Below, piece after piece: positions 16,804 to 25,730 of a stretch of 49,553 nt of DNA. Numbering within the stretch: position 1 is the first letter of the stretch; every line of letters starts with the position of its first letter. The position numbers and the translations under genes were made by a program. The notes beneath the pieces were generated by a model. It saw nothing but the letters and a program-made list of their open reading frames with translations. It was not told where the DNA came from and made no database searches. This DNA is from DASZBX01 sp035943635 (GTDB lineage Bacteria > Actinomycetota > Actinomycetes > Streptomycetales > Catenulisporaceae): positions 1 to 49,553 of the forward strand of contig DASZBX010000062.1 in NCBI GenBank assembly GCA_035943635.1, in the 5' to 3' direction.

Positions 16804-19800
16804 ATGGCAATTCTTTCTCCCGGCGCTCCCCCGCGCAGGAGACCGTTACAGTCACTCCCCCGCTCTGTCCAGGCCATGCTGGTGGTGCTCCTCGCCATGG
16901 GCCTGGCCGCCACGGCGCTGATCGCCGAGGCCGGGTTCGCTCGGGCCGCCGCCACCTGCGGCACGACCGACCTGGCCCTGAACCAGCCGACCACCGCGTC
17001 CTCGCTGGAGAGCGGCGCCCAGTTCCCGGCGTCCGCGGCCACCGACGGCAACACGGCCACCCGCTGGTCGAGCGTCGCCAGCGACCCGCAGTGGCTGGAA
17101 GTCGACCTCGGCAGCAGCCAGTCGATCTGTGGCGTGTCGCTGAACTGGGAGACCGCCTACGCCTCGGCCTTCCAGATCCAGACCTCCCCCGACAACACCA
17201 CCTGGACCACGGTCTACTCGACCACCACCGGCACCGGCGGCGTGCAGAACCTGACCCTCTCCGGCACCGGCCGCTACGTGCGGATGTACGGCACAGCCCG
17301 GGGAACCGGCTACGGCTACTCCCTGTGGGAATTCGACGTCTACGGCGGGACGGCCCCACCGAGCTCGCCGCCCACGACGACCGCGCCGACCAACCCGCCG
17401 ACCGGCGGCGCGTGCGGCACGACCGACCTGGCCCTGAACCAGCCGGCCAGCGCGTCCTCGACCGAGAACGCCGGGACCCCGGCCGCCGACGCGTTCGACG
17501 GCAATACCGGGACCCGCTGGTCCAGCGCGTTCAGCGACCCGCAGTGGCTCGAAGTGGACCTGGGCAGCAGCCAGGCGATCTGCGGGGTCTCGATCAACTG
17601 GGAGGCCGCGTATGCGACCGCGTTCCAGATCCAGACCTCCACTGACAACACCACCTGGACCACGGTCTACTCGACCACCACCGGCGCCGGCGGCGTGCAG
17701 AACCTGACCCTCTCCGGCACCGGCCGCTACGTGCGGCTGAACGGCACCGCCCGGGCCACCGGCTACGGCTACTCGATCTGGGAGTTCGACGTCTACGGCG
17801 GCGGCACCCAGCCCACCTCGCCGCCGACCAACCCGCCGACCGGCCCGCCGGTCAACTGGACCCCGGTCTGGACCGACAACTTCTCCGGCGCCGCGGGCAC
17901 CAGCCCGTCCTCGTCGAACTGGATCGAGGACACCGGCACCAGTGCTCCCGGCGGCCCGGCCAACTGGGGCACCGGCGAGGTCGAGTCGATGTCCAACTCG
18001 ACCGCGAACGTGCACGTGGACGGCAGCAACCACCTGGACATCACGGCGCTGGACAACAACGGCGCCTGGACCTCCGGGCGGATCGAGAGCCGGCGCAGCG
18101 ACTTCGCCGCGCCGGCCGGCGGCGAGCTGCAGATCTCCGCGTCGATCGAGCAGCCGAACCCGGTCAACGGGGTCGGCTACTGGCCGGCCTTCTGGACCCT
18201 GGGCGCGGGCGACCGCACCGGCGGGACCTGGCCGAGCGTCGGCGAGTCCGACATCATGGAGTCGGTGAACGCGCGCAGCCAGGAGGCCGCGACGCTGCAC
18301 TGCGGGGTCGCCCCGGGCGGTCCGTGCAACGAGTACACCGGTAAGACCAGCGGTTTCGAGTCCGTTGCGGGCGCGCAGACCGGGTACCACACCTACACCG
18401 AGGTCATCGACCGGACGCAGACCAACGAGCAGATCCGCTGGTACGTGGACGGCACCGAATTCTGGTCGGTGAGCGAGAGCCAGGTGGGCACCGCGACCTG
18501 GCAGGCGGCCGTGGACCACGGCTTCTTCATCATCTTCGACCTGGCCATCGGCGGTTCGTTCCCGAACGCCGACTGCGGCTGCACCTCGCCGACCTCGGCG
18601 ACCTCGTCCGGCGGCACGATGAGCATCGCGTCGGTCTCGGTCCAGCAGTCCACCGGCACCGTGCCGCCCGCGCCGCCGGCCCCGCCGACTACTCCGGCCA
18701 ACAACCCGAGCGTGGTCAAGGTGACCGGCTCCCAAGGCAACTGGGGCCTGTCGGTCAACGGTTCGCCGTACTACATCAAGGGTGTCACCTACGGGCCGTC
18801 GAACAATGACGCCGCGTACTACATGTCCGACCTCGCTTCTTCGGGCGTGAACACCGTGCGTACCTGGGGTACCGACACCACGGACACCGGGACGTTGCTC
18901 AATGCGGCGAACGCGGCCGGGATCAAGGTGATCAACGGATTCTGGTTGAGCCAATCCGAGGACTACGTCAACGACACCGCCGACGAGACCAGCGACCTGA
19001 ACAACATCGTCTCGCTGGTGAATCAGTACAAGAATAACGGCGGCGTCCTGATGTGGGACGTGGGCAACGAGGTGCTCAACACCTTGTCGAGTACGTATTC
19101 GGGTGCGCAGCTGGAAGCCGAGCGCAACGCGTACGCCGCGTTCGTCGAGCGGGTCGTCAACGCGATCCACGCCGCGGACCCGAACCACCCGGTGACCTCG
19201 ACCGACGCCTGGGTCGGTGCGTGGCCGTACTACAAGGCCAACACCCCGAACCTGGACCTGCTGGCCGTGAACTCGTACGGCGCGGAGTGCGGCGTGCAGG
19301 CGGCCTGGCAGAGCGGCGGCTACACCAAGCCGTACATCGTCACCGAGGCCGGCCCGCTCGGCGAGTGGGAGGTGCCCAACGACGAGAACGGCGTTCCGCT
19401 GGAGGACACCGACCAGCAGTCGACGCAGGGTTATGCGACGGACTGGAACTGCATCAAGTCCGCGTCCGGGGTAGCCCTGGGCGCCACGCTGTTCAACTAC
19501 GGCGTGGAGAACGACTTCGGTGGGATCTGGTTCAACTTCATCACCGGCGGTTGGAAGCGTGACGAGTACTACCAGCTCAACGCCCTGTACGGCGGCCAGC
19601 ACGCCACCAACCAGGCTCCGGTGATCTCCAACCTGACGGTGAGCAACCCGACGGCGGTCTCGGCCGGCGGCAACTTCACGGTCGACGTGTCGGCGACCAG
19701 CCCGATCGGCGCGCCGCTGCGGTACGACGTGAACTTCAACAACAAGTACATCAACGGCGCGACCGCGCAGCAGGGCGCCACGTTCACGGCGACCAGTGCC

Positions 19801-20322
19801 GGAGTGCTGACGATCAAGGCGCCGACCACGCCCGGAGTGTGGAAGGTCGACGTGTACGTGTACGACGACCAGGGCAACGTCGGCATCCAGACCGCGTCCT
19901 TCAAGGTGGTCCCGGCTCCGGTCGCGGGCACCAACGAGGCGCTGAACAAGACGACCACCGCGTCCTCGTACCAGCCCAATGACAGCGGCGGCTCGTACGG
20001 CCCGGGCAACGCGACCGACGGCAACACCAGCACCCGCTGGGCCAGCGCGTGGAGCGACCCGCAGTGGCTGGAGGTGGATCTCGGCCAGACCTACGCGATC
20101 CACAACATCCAGCTGGTCTGGGAGTCGGCTTACGGGTCGTCGTACCAGATCCAGGTGTCGAACGACAATGTGAACTGGACGACGATCTACTCGACCACCA
20201 CCGGTGCCGGCGGCGTCGAGACGTTCCCGGTCACCGGTTCCGGACGGTACGTGCGGATGTACGGCACGGCCCGAGGGACGACTTATGGTTACTCGCTCTA
20301 CGAATTCGGCGTCTACAGCTGA
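16804..20322 (+). CDS. Secreted two-catalytic-domain glycosidase: GH16 fused to a GH2/GH5-like TIM barrel, with three F5/8C carbohydrate-binding domains
   Basis: 1172 residues. Order: signal (about 1-41); F5/8 type C (CBM32-like) domains at about 45-180 and 203-337, joined by Pro/Thr linkers; a GH16 domain (about 350-613) with the active-site motif GESDIMES (E481 nucleophile, D483, E486 acid/base); a Pro-rich linker; a second catalytic domain (about 633-935) beginning WGLSVNGSPYYIKGVTY, as in GH2-type TIM barrels, with likely acid/base E756 (VGNEV) and nucleophile E848 (VTEAG); an Ig-like domain (about 938-1038); and a third F5/8C domain (about 1043-1172). It probably cleaves beta-1,3/1,4-glucans; whether the second domain hydrolyses or transglycosylates is unknown. 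CAGGAG precedes ATG 16804. The upstream palindromes suggest sugar-responsive repression. Confidence 0.88.
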   Translation: MAILSPGAPPRRRPLQSLPRSVQAMLVVLLAMGLAATALIAEAGFARAAATCGTTDLALNQPTTASSLESGAQFPASAATDGNTATRWSSVASDPQWLEVDLGSSQSICGVSLNWETAYASAFQIQTSPDNTTWTTVYSTTTGTGGVQNLTLSGTGRYVRMYGTARGTGYGYSLWEFDVYGGTAPPSSPPTTTAPTNPPTGGACGTTDLALNQPASASSTENAGTPAADAFDGNTGTRWSSAFSDPQWLEVDLGSSQAICGVSINWEAAYATAFQIQTSTDNTTWTTVYSTTTGAGGVQNLTLSGTGRYVRLNGTARATGYGYSIWEFDVYGGGTQPTSPPTNPPTGPPVNWTPVWTDNFSGAAGTSPSSSNWIEDTGTSAPGGPANWGTGEVESMSNSTANVHVDGSNHLDITALDNNGAWTSGRIESRRSDFAAPAGGELQISASIEQPNPVNGVGYWPAFWTLGAGDRTGGTWPSVGESDIMESVNARSQEAATLHCGVAPGGPCNEYTGKTSGFESVAGAQTGYHTYTEVIDRTQTNEQIRWYVDGTEFWSVSESQVGTATWQAAVDHGFFIIFDLAIGGSFPNADCGCTSPTSATSSGGTMSIASVSVQQSTGTVPPAPPAPPTTPANNPSVVKVTGSQGNWGLSVNGSPYYIKGVTYGPSNNDAAYYMSDLASSGVNTVRTWGTDTTDTGTLLNAANAAGIKVINGFWLSQSEDYVNDTADETSDLNNIVSLVNQYKNNGGVLMWDVGNEVLNTLSSTYSGAQLEAERNAYAAFVERVVNAIHAADPNHPVTSTDAWVGAWPYYKANTPNLDLLAVNSYGAECGVQAAWQSGGYTKPYIVTEAGPLGEWEVPNDENGVPLEDTDQQSTQGYATDWNCIKSASGVALGATLFNYGVENDFGGIWFNFITGGWKRDEYYQLNALYGGQHATNQAPVISNLTVSNPTAVSAGGNFTVDVSATSPIGAPLRYDVNFNNKYINGATAQQGATFTATSAGVLTIKAPTTPGVWKVDVYVYDDQGNVGIQTASFKVVPAPVAGTNEALNKTTTASSYQPNDSGGSYGPGNATDGNTSTRWASAWSDPQWLEVDLGQTYAIHNIQLVWESAYGSSYQIQVSNDNVNWTTIYSTTTGAGGVETFPVTGSGRYVRMYGTARGTTYGYSLYEFGVYS

Positions 20323-20385
20323 CCTTCGCCGACCGGTTCGCCGGTTCGGTGTGTGACAAGGTGTAGTGACGATGCGTGGGTAGTC

Positions 20386-20417
20386 GGCCGCCGATCGCGA
20401 TCATGCGATCGGCGGCC
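20386..20417 (+). terminator. Strong terminator after the GH16 fusion gene
   Basis: A perfect 13-bp stem (GGCCGCCGATCGC with GCGATCGGCGGCC) around a 6-base loop, followed by GCTTTTCC. It lies 64 bases after the stop. Confidence 0.8.
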
Positions 20418-20573
20418 ATCGCTTTTCCGGTCTTGGCCGGGGGCGAAACCGTGGTCGCGCCCGACTCGTCCGTCAGGGTACAAGGTGACCGGCAGGACAG
20501 GCAGAGTACTGTCTTACTGTCGGTCCGAGGCGTATAGATCAGCACGCCGGGGGATCATCAACGTACCTCACGA

Positions 20574-23500
20574 ATGATGGCAGGGCGGGCTGAGGACATG
20601 ACAGAGACCGGACATGGCGAGCCGTTACTCGACATCCGGCTGCTGAGCACAGTGCAGGCTCACTATGCCGGGCGGCCGTTGACTCTGGGAGGGATGCAAG
20701 CCAGAAGCCTGTTTGCCGTCCTGCTTCTGCATCCGAACCAGGTGGTGCCCAAGGCGCAGGTGGTCGAGTACGCGTGGGGTGCGGACGCGCCGCAGACCGC
20801 TGAGAATCTGGTGGTCGCGTACGTGTCCCGGCTACGCAAGGCGCTCGAACCGGCCGGGGACCTGTTCCGGCTGGTCGCCGTGCGGCCGGGGTTCCGGGTC
20901 GAGCTGGACCCGGCGTGTGTGGACGCGCACCGCTTCGCCGCCCTGCTGGAGCAGGCCGGGCGCGACCGGCTCGGGCACGAGGACGATCTGGCCGCCGAGC
21001 GGCTGGCCGGGGCGCTGCGGCAGTGGAACGGTTCCGCGACGGCGCTCGCGGACGTGAAGTCGCCCTGGCTGCGGGCCCGGGCCACGGTGTTGGCGACCAA
21101 GCGGTTGGACGCGCTGGAGCAGCTGGCCCAGATCCACCTGGACGCCGAGCGCCCGGCCGACGCCGCGGCGCTGCTGCGGGATGTCGCGCCGCACCACCCG
21201 GCCCGGGAGAACCTGACCGTCACGCTGATCCGGGCGCTGACCGCGCTGGGCGAGTCGGCGCAGGCCGCCGACCTGGCCGCCAAGGCCTGCTACGCCCTGA
21301 ACGAGATGGGCCAGCCGCCCGGCCGGGCGCTGCGCGAGGCGCAGGAGGCGGCCCTCGCGCGCAGTCCGCAGCGTGCGGCGGCCGTGCGTGGTCCGCGGCA
21401 CCAGCTGCCCGGGGACACCGGGACGTTCACCGGCCGGGAGCGCGAGCTGGCCGAGGTGCTGGCCGTGGCCGACGCGGCCCGGGCCGGGGGCACGACCGGC
21501 GCGGTGGTGGTCGCGGCGATCGACGGGATGGCCGGGATCGGCAAGACCGCGTTCGCAGTGCACGCCGCGCACCTACTGGCCGACCGTTACCCGGACGGTC
21601 AGCTGTTCCTGGACCTGCACGGCCACACCAAGGGGTTGAGCCCGCGCGACCCGGCCGACGCGCTGGCCACGCTGTTGCAGACGTTCGGCGTGCCACCGGC
21701 GCAGATCCCGGCGGATCCGGAGGCGCGGGCCGGGATGTACCGGGCCCGGCTGGCCGGGACGCGCACGCTGGTGCTGCTGGACAACGCCTCGGCCGAGGCC
21801 CAGGTCCGGCCGCTGCTGCCGGGCGACAGCGGGTGCCTGGTGCTGGTGACCAGCCGTAAGCGGTTGAAGGCGCTGGACGACGCGCACGCGTTGTCCCTGG
21901 AGGTGCTGCCCGCGACCGATGCGCTGGCGCTGTTCCGGGAGGTGGCCGGGCCCGGGCGGACCACGGCGAACGACCCGCTGCTGGAGGAGATCGCGGACCT
22001 GTGCGGGCGGCTGCCGCTGGCGCTGCGGATCGCCGCCGCCCTGCTGCGCAACCGCAGGTCCTGGACCGCGAGCCACCTGGCGGCCAAGCTGCGCGAGGGG
22101 CGGGTGGGGTTGGAGGGGTTCTCGGACGGCGACCGCGATCTGGTCGCGGTCTTCGACCTGTCCTACCAGACCATCGACGACTCGCAGCGGCGGCTTTTCC
22201 GCCGGCTGGGCCTGGTTCCGGGCCCGGACGTGGACGCGTACGCCGCCGCGGCCCTGCTGGGCACGGGCTTGGCGGAGGCGGAGCAGAAGTTGGAGGACCT
22301 GGTCGACCACAGCCTGCTGACCGAGCCGGAGGCGGGCCGCTACCACCTGCACGACCTGGTCCGCGAGCACGCCCGCACGCGCGCGGCCTGGCAGGACCCG
22401 GACGAGGAACGCGAGGGCGCGATCGACCGGCTGCTGGACTACTACCAGTACGCCGCGCAACTGGCCGACGCGCACCTCGCGCGGTTGACGCCCGTGTACA
22501 TCCCACCGGTCGGCAAGGCGCCGGACCACGCGCCGACCATCGACAACCGGGAACAGGCCGAGGCGTGGATGCACAAGGAGCAGCCGAACCTCGCGGCGGG
22601 CGCGGAACTGTCCGCGTCCCGGCTACGGCCCGTGCACGCGGTCACTCTTTCGGCGGCGATGCGCGCCCACCTGCACACGCACGGGCCGTGGGCGCAGGCC
22701 ACGCAGCTGTACGAAGCGGCCGTCAGCGCCGCCCGTACCCTGGGCGACCACCTCGGCGAGGCGAACGCGTTGAACAACCTGGGCGACGTGCTCCAGCTGA
22801 CCGGCGACCGGCTCGGCGCGGTCGACGCCCTGGAGCGCGCGATCGCCCTGTTCCAGGCCCTGGGCGAGCGCCGCGGCGAGGCGAACTCGCTGATGAGCCT
22901 GGGCAGCGTGCGCGAACGCACCGGCGCGTACCTGGGCGCGGCGCAGGCCGGGGAGCGGGCCCTGGACCTGTTCCGCGCGCTCGGCGACCGGCCCGGGGAG
23001 GCCAACGCGGTCACCAACCTCGGCATCCTGCGCGAACGCACCGGGGACTATCCCGGCGCCACCGAGGCCCTGCACCGCGCGCTGCGCCTGTTCCAGGCGC
23101 TCGACGACCACCAGGGCGAGGCTGACGCGCTGGCCAACCTGGCCTTCGTGCGGCAGATGACCGGCAATTACCCGGGCGCGACCAGCGCGTACGAACTGGC
23201 CCTGGACCTGTATCGGGAGGCCGGGGACCGGCTCGGGCAGGCCACCGTGCTCGGCAAGCTGGGCACCCTGCTGCGGGAGACCGGCGACTACCCCGGCGCC
23301 TTGACCCGCTTGGAGAAGGCGATGGAGCTGCACCGCGCCCTGGGCGACCGCCAAGGCGAGGCCAATGCGCTGGCCGACCTCGGCGGCGTGCACGAGGACA
23401 CCGCCGATTACCACGGCGCGCACCAAGCCTACGGCGCCGCCCTGGCCTTGCACCGCGCGTTGAACGACCGCTGGGGCCAGGCGCACGCGGTCCGCGGCCA

Positions 23501-23885
23501 GGGCAACGTGATGCGGCTGACCGGTGACGTCGACGGCGCCGCGGCCGCGTACGAGCAGGCCCTGCGCGGGTTCCAGGAGATCGGCGACCGGGCCGGGGAA
23601 GCCGGGGTGCTCAACCACCGGGCCCGGCTGGCCACCGCGACCGGCGACCTGGACCGGGCCCGGGCCGACCACCGTGCGGCGCTGGATCTGGCCCGCGAGA
23701 TCAGTTCGCCGCAGGACGAGGCCGACGCGCTGGCCGGCCTCGGCGAGGTCGACCTGCGCGACGAGCAGATAGATCAGGGGACGGCGAATCTGAGGCTGGC
23801 GTTGGAGATCTACCGCAGGCTCGGCGTCGCCGGGGCCCGCCGGACCGCCGCGCGGCTGGACCGGCTCGGGGAGACTGAGGCCTGA
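20574..23885 (+). CDS. AfsR/SARP-family regulator with NB-ARC and TPR domains
   Basis: 1103 residues. An OmpR-type winged helix (about 20-105) is followed by the bacterial transcriptional activator domain (about 110-260). The NB-ARC ATPase (about 285-600) has Walker A DGMAGIGKT (K324) and the later GLPLALRIAAALL-like segment (RLPLALRIAAALL). A tail of about nine 40-residue TPR units (about 715-1090) each contains variants of GEANALxNLGxxxxxTGDYxGA. This is a STAND-type switch: TPRs sense a protein or ligand, NB-ARC binds ATP, and the SARP head activates transcription of secondary-metabolite or developmental genes. No biosynthetic cluster is adjacent. ATG 20574, 20577 and 20598 are all possible starts; 20598 has GAGG nearby. 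Confidence 0.9.
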   Translation: MMAGRAEDMTETGHGEPLLDIRLLSTVQAHYAGRPLTLGGMQARSLFAVLLLHPNQVVPKAQVVEYAWGADAPQTAENLVVAYVSRLRKALEPAGDLFRLVAVRPGFRVELDPACVDAHRFAALLEQAGRDRLGHEDDLAAERLAGALRQWNGSATALADVKSPWLRARATVLATKRLDALEQLAQIHLDAERPADAAALLRDVAPHHPARENLTVTLIRALTALGESAQAADLAAKACYALNEMGQPPGRALREAQEAALARSPQRAAAVRGPRHQLPGDTGTFTGRERELAEVLAVADAARAGGTTGAVVVAAIDGMAGIGKTAFAVHAAHLLADRYPDGQLFLDLHGHTKGLSPRDPADALATLLQTFGVPPAQIPADPEARAGMYRARLAGTRTLVLLDNASAEAQVRPLLPGDSGCLVLVTSRKRLKALDDAHALSLEVLPATDALALFREVAGPGRTTANDPLLEEIADLCGRLPLALRIAAALLRNRRSWTASHLAAKLREGRVGLEGFSDGDRDLVAVFDLSYQTIDDSQRRLFRRLGLVPGPDVDAYAAAALLGTGLAEAEQKLEDLVDHSLLTEPEAGRYHLHDLVREHARTRAAWQDPDEEREGAIDRLLDYYQYAAQLADAHLARLTPVYIPPVGKAPDHAPTIDNREQAEAWMHKEQPNLAAGAELSASRLRPVHAVTLSAAMRAHLHTHGPWAQATQLYEAAVSAARTLGDHLGEANALNNLGDVLQLTGDRLGAVDALERAIALFQALGERRGEANSLMSLGSVRERTGAYLGAAQAGERALDLFRALGDRPGEANAVTNLGILRERTGDYPGATEALHRALRLFQALDDHQGEADALANLAFVRQMTGNYPGATSAYELALDLYREAGDRLGQATVLGKLGTLLRETGDYPGALTRLEKAMELHRALGDRQGEANALADLGGVHEDTADYHGAHQAYGAALALHRALNDRWGQAHAVRGQGNVMRLTGDVDGAAAAYEQALRGFQEIGDRAGEAGVLNHRARLATATGDLDRARADHRAALDLAREISSPQDEADALAGLGEVDLRDEQIDQGTANLRLALEIYRRLGVAGARRTAARLDRLGETEA

Positions 23886-23968
23886 TTCCCCTGGGCGCGG
23901 GTCCGTGCGCGGCGGGCCGGGTTGGGGCGCCGGTGTGGTTGTGGTTGCCGTGTCTGCGGTGGATCGGG

Positions 23969-24847
23969 TTAGGGCGAGGGCGACGGTGAGGGTGCGTAGA
24001 TCTGGATCAGCCCTTCTATTTCCCGCACCGGTACGCGTGGCAGGGCGGGTAGTGGTCGGTCGACTTGCAGCGGGTGGGTCAGGTTGGTTCCGTCCAGGGC
24101 GAACGTCGCGCCGTGGCAGGGGCAGACCAGGGTGGTCTGCGGTGTGTTCAGGGCGAGCCGGCAGGCCTGGTGGGTGCAGGTCGCGGACACGGCCTGGACC
24201 CGGCCGGACACCCGGCGTACGAAACCGGTGACCGGGCCCTGGTCGAAGGAGAGCACATCGCCTTCGTGCAGGTCCGCGCTGGCGGCGACGGTCTGCCAGC
24301 TGCCGCCGGTCGCGGGCGAGAGCACGCCGGGGTTCGGCTGGCCGCCTGCGCCCTGGGTGGCCGGGTCGGTGCGGTCCGAGAGCAACCGGTCCGCGGCCAG
24401 TCCGGCGGCGGCTCCGGTGGCGGTCAGTGCGCCGACCTGGAGGAATCCGCGTCGTCCGGCGACCAGGCCGGTGCCGTGGGTGACGGCCAGGCCGCCGAGG
24501 AAGCCGTTGTCCCGGCCGGTGCCGGTTGTGCGGCCGGTTCCAGCCCCGCGGCCGGTGACCAGGCCGGTCACCCGCTTGGGGTTGCGCGCCGGACGGGCCG
24601 GGACGGCCGGTTCGGGCTGGGCTGCCGGACGCGCCGGGGCGGCCTGCGTCTCCTCGTCCTCCAGCGCGGTGATCCGGCGTCGCAGGTCGTCGACGAAGCC
24701 TGCGCTCGGGGTGTACGCGTCCGGGGTGTCGGCCAGCAGGCCGATCGCGGTGCGGGCGGCCACCAGGTCCTCCTCGGACGGGACGAAGGCCTTCGGCCGC
24801 CTGCGCTGCAGGAGGCTCTCGACGTAACGGTCCACTGCTCGCTTCAC
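23969..24847 (-). CDS. Membrane-anchored Rieske [2Fe-2S] protein with cytoplasmic N-terminal domain, candidate redox anti-sigma factor
   Basis: 292 residues. A charged helical N-terminal segment (about 1-65) and a Pro/Arg/Gly-rich linker come first. A twin-arginine motif at 132-133 (GRRGFLQVGA) and a hydrophobic helix to about 152 follow. The Rieske domain is C-terminal: cluster ligands C224/H226 in CTHQAC and C244/H245 in CPCHG, with C229/C242 for the usual disulfide. The topology is N-in, with the Rieske domain outside. GTG 24847 overlaps the sigma-factor stop (GTGA, 24844-24847), so the pair is translationally coupled, the usual layout for sigma/anti-sigma partners. Anti-sigma function is inference; electron transfer to the neighbouring cupredoxin is the alternative. 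Confidence 0.88.
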   Translation of the reverse strand: MKRAVDRYVESLLQRRRPKAFVPSEEDLVAARTAIGLLADTPDAYTPSAGFVDDLRRRITALEDEETQAAPARPAAQPEPAVPARPARNPKRVTGLVTGRGAGTGRTTGTGRDNGFLGGLAVTHGTGLVAGRRGFLQVGALTATGAAAGLAADRLLSDRTDPATQGAGGQPNPGVLSPATGGSWQTVAASADLHEGDVLSFDQGPVTGFVRRVSGRVQAVSATCTHQACRLALNTPQTTLVCPCHGATFALDGTNLTHPLQVDRPLPALPRVPVREIEGLIQIYAPSPSPSP

Positions 24848-25434
24848 CGTGCGTCCCCTTCCGGCTCCAGGCCGGCCGCGAAGCGCAGGGCGCGGTGCTG
24901 GAGCACCTTGGCGTTGGCGACCGTGACGCCGAGTTCGGCGGCGGCCTGCCGGATCGAGTACCCGCGCAGGAAGCGCAGGGTCAGGATGGCCCGGTGCCGC
25001 TCGGACAGCGCGCCCAGGATCCAGGCCACCTTGGCCGAGGCCTCGCCGCCGGCGGCCGGGCGGGCCTGGTCGGCGTAGTCCTCCAGGTCGACCAGGTCCA
25101 GGTCGATCTGGGTCACCTGGTGGCCCAGGGTGTCGCGCCAGTGTGCGGCCAGGACCGTGCGGGCGGTGGCGACCAGGTAGGCGCGCACCTCCCCCACGCT
25201 CGCGGTGGCCCGCAGCGGCTTGAACGCCTTGAGGAACACCTGCGAGGTGAGGTCCTCGGCGTCCGGGCGGTTGCCGACCTTGGCGAACATCAGCCGGTAG
25301 ACCCGGATGACGTTGTCGGCGTAGATGGCGTCCCAGTCAGCGTACGCGGCGGTCGACAGCACCTGCGGGCGCCCTAGCACCCGCGCCGGGGCCACGCCCG
25401 GCCCGGCCGGCTCACCGCGCCCGGCCGCACGCAC
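24844..25434 (-). CDS. ECF-type RNA polymerase sigma factor
   Basis: 196 residues from GTG 25434, preceded by GGAGGAGG; a TTG at 25461 is the longer alternative. The sigma-2 region (about 30-95) has DWDAIYADNVIRVYRLMFAKVGNRPDAEDLTSQVFLKAF. The sigma-4 region (about 135-190) has ILGALSERHRAILTLRFLRGYSIRQAAAELGVTVANAKVLQHRAL. Region 3 is absent, as in ECF factors. It probably directs polymerase to the GTAACC-type promoters in the 25435-25730 gap, including its own. Its 3' end overlaps the Rieske gene. Confidence 0.9.
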   Translation of the reverse strand: MRAAGRGEPAGPGVAPARVLGRPQVLSTAAYADWDAIYADNVIRVYRLMFAKVGNRPDAEDLTSQVFLKAFKPLRATASVGEVRAYLVATARTVLAAHWRDTLGHQVTQIDLDLVDLEDYADQARPAAGGEASAKVAWILGALSERHRAILTLRFLRGYSIRQAAAELGVTVANAKVLQHRALRFAAGLEPEGDAR

Positions 25435-25547
25435 TGCCCCCTCCTCCGCACCTAAACTCAATGTACTGATGATGCGTCACGGCTGTCCGCCCTGGCTCTC
25501 GATGGCATGGCCCGCAGTCTCCCTCTTCGGCTTTTGCGCTGTTCACC

Positions 25548-25573
25548 GGTGTAATACCGAGGGGGGTTACACC
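25548..25573 (-). promoter_or_regulatory. Divergent motif copy facing the sigma-factor gene
   Basis: The minus strand of 25553-25570 reads GTAACCCCCCTCGGTATT, matching the plus-strand copy at 25617-25634 at 15 of 18 positions. It is embedded in a perfect GGTGTAA/TTACACC inverted repeat (25548-25554, 25567-25573). GTAACC resembles an ECF -35 element. Autoregulation is inferred. Confidence 0.55.
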
Positions 25574-25616
25574 GTTCGGCGCAGTGGACGGCGATGCGCA
25601 ACCGGGGCCGCGGTGC

Positions 25617-25644
25617 GTAACCCCCGGGGGTATTCCAGGTCAGG
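25617..25644 (+). promoter_or_regulatory. Divergent motif copy facing the cupredoxin operon, candidate ECF promoter
   Basis: GTAACCCCCGGGGGTATT (25617-25634) starts with an ECF-like -35 GTAACC. Sixteen bases later GTCAGG (25639-25644) could be the -10. The motif lies about 90-115 bases before the cupredoxin ATG. Confidence 0.55.
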
Positions 25645-25730
25645 CGGCGTTCGGCCGACACGGTCCGTTCCGTCCGCCCGGCAATCCGTCCCCCGCCCCG
25701 AACGCCGGGGCTCCTTGAGGAACGAGAATC

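Noticed and set aside
14987..16921. A 644-codon plus-strand open frame across the deacetylase and the following regulatory gap
   Set aside because: It runs antisense to the deacetylase and then through palindrome-rich non-coding DNA; no domain and no consistent codon bias.
16852..20103. A 1083-codon open frame on the minus strand opposite the GH16 fusion gene
   Set aside because: Antisense shadow produced by high GC at third positions; Arg/Gly/Val-rich with no motifs, whereas the plus strand encodes clear domains.
22740..23800. 120-bp tandem DNA repeats
   Set aside because: They are the coding sequence of the TPR units of the SARP regulator, with normal divergence, not an independent repeat array.
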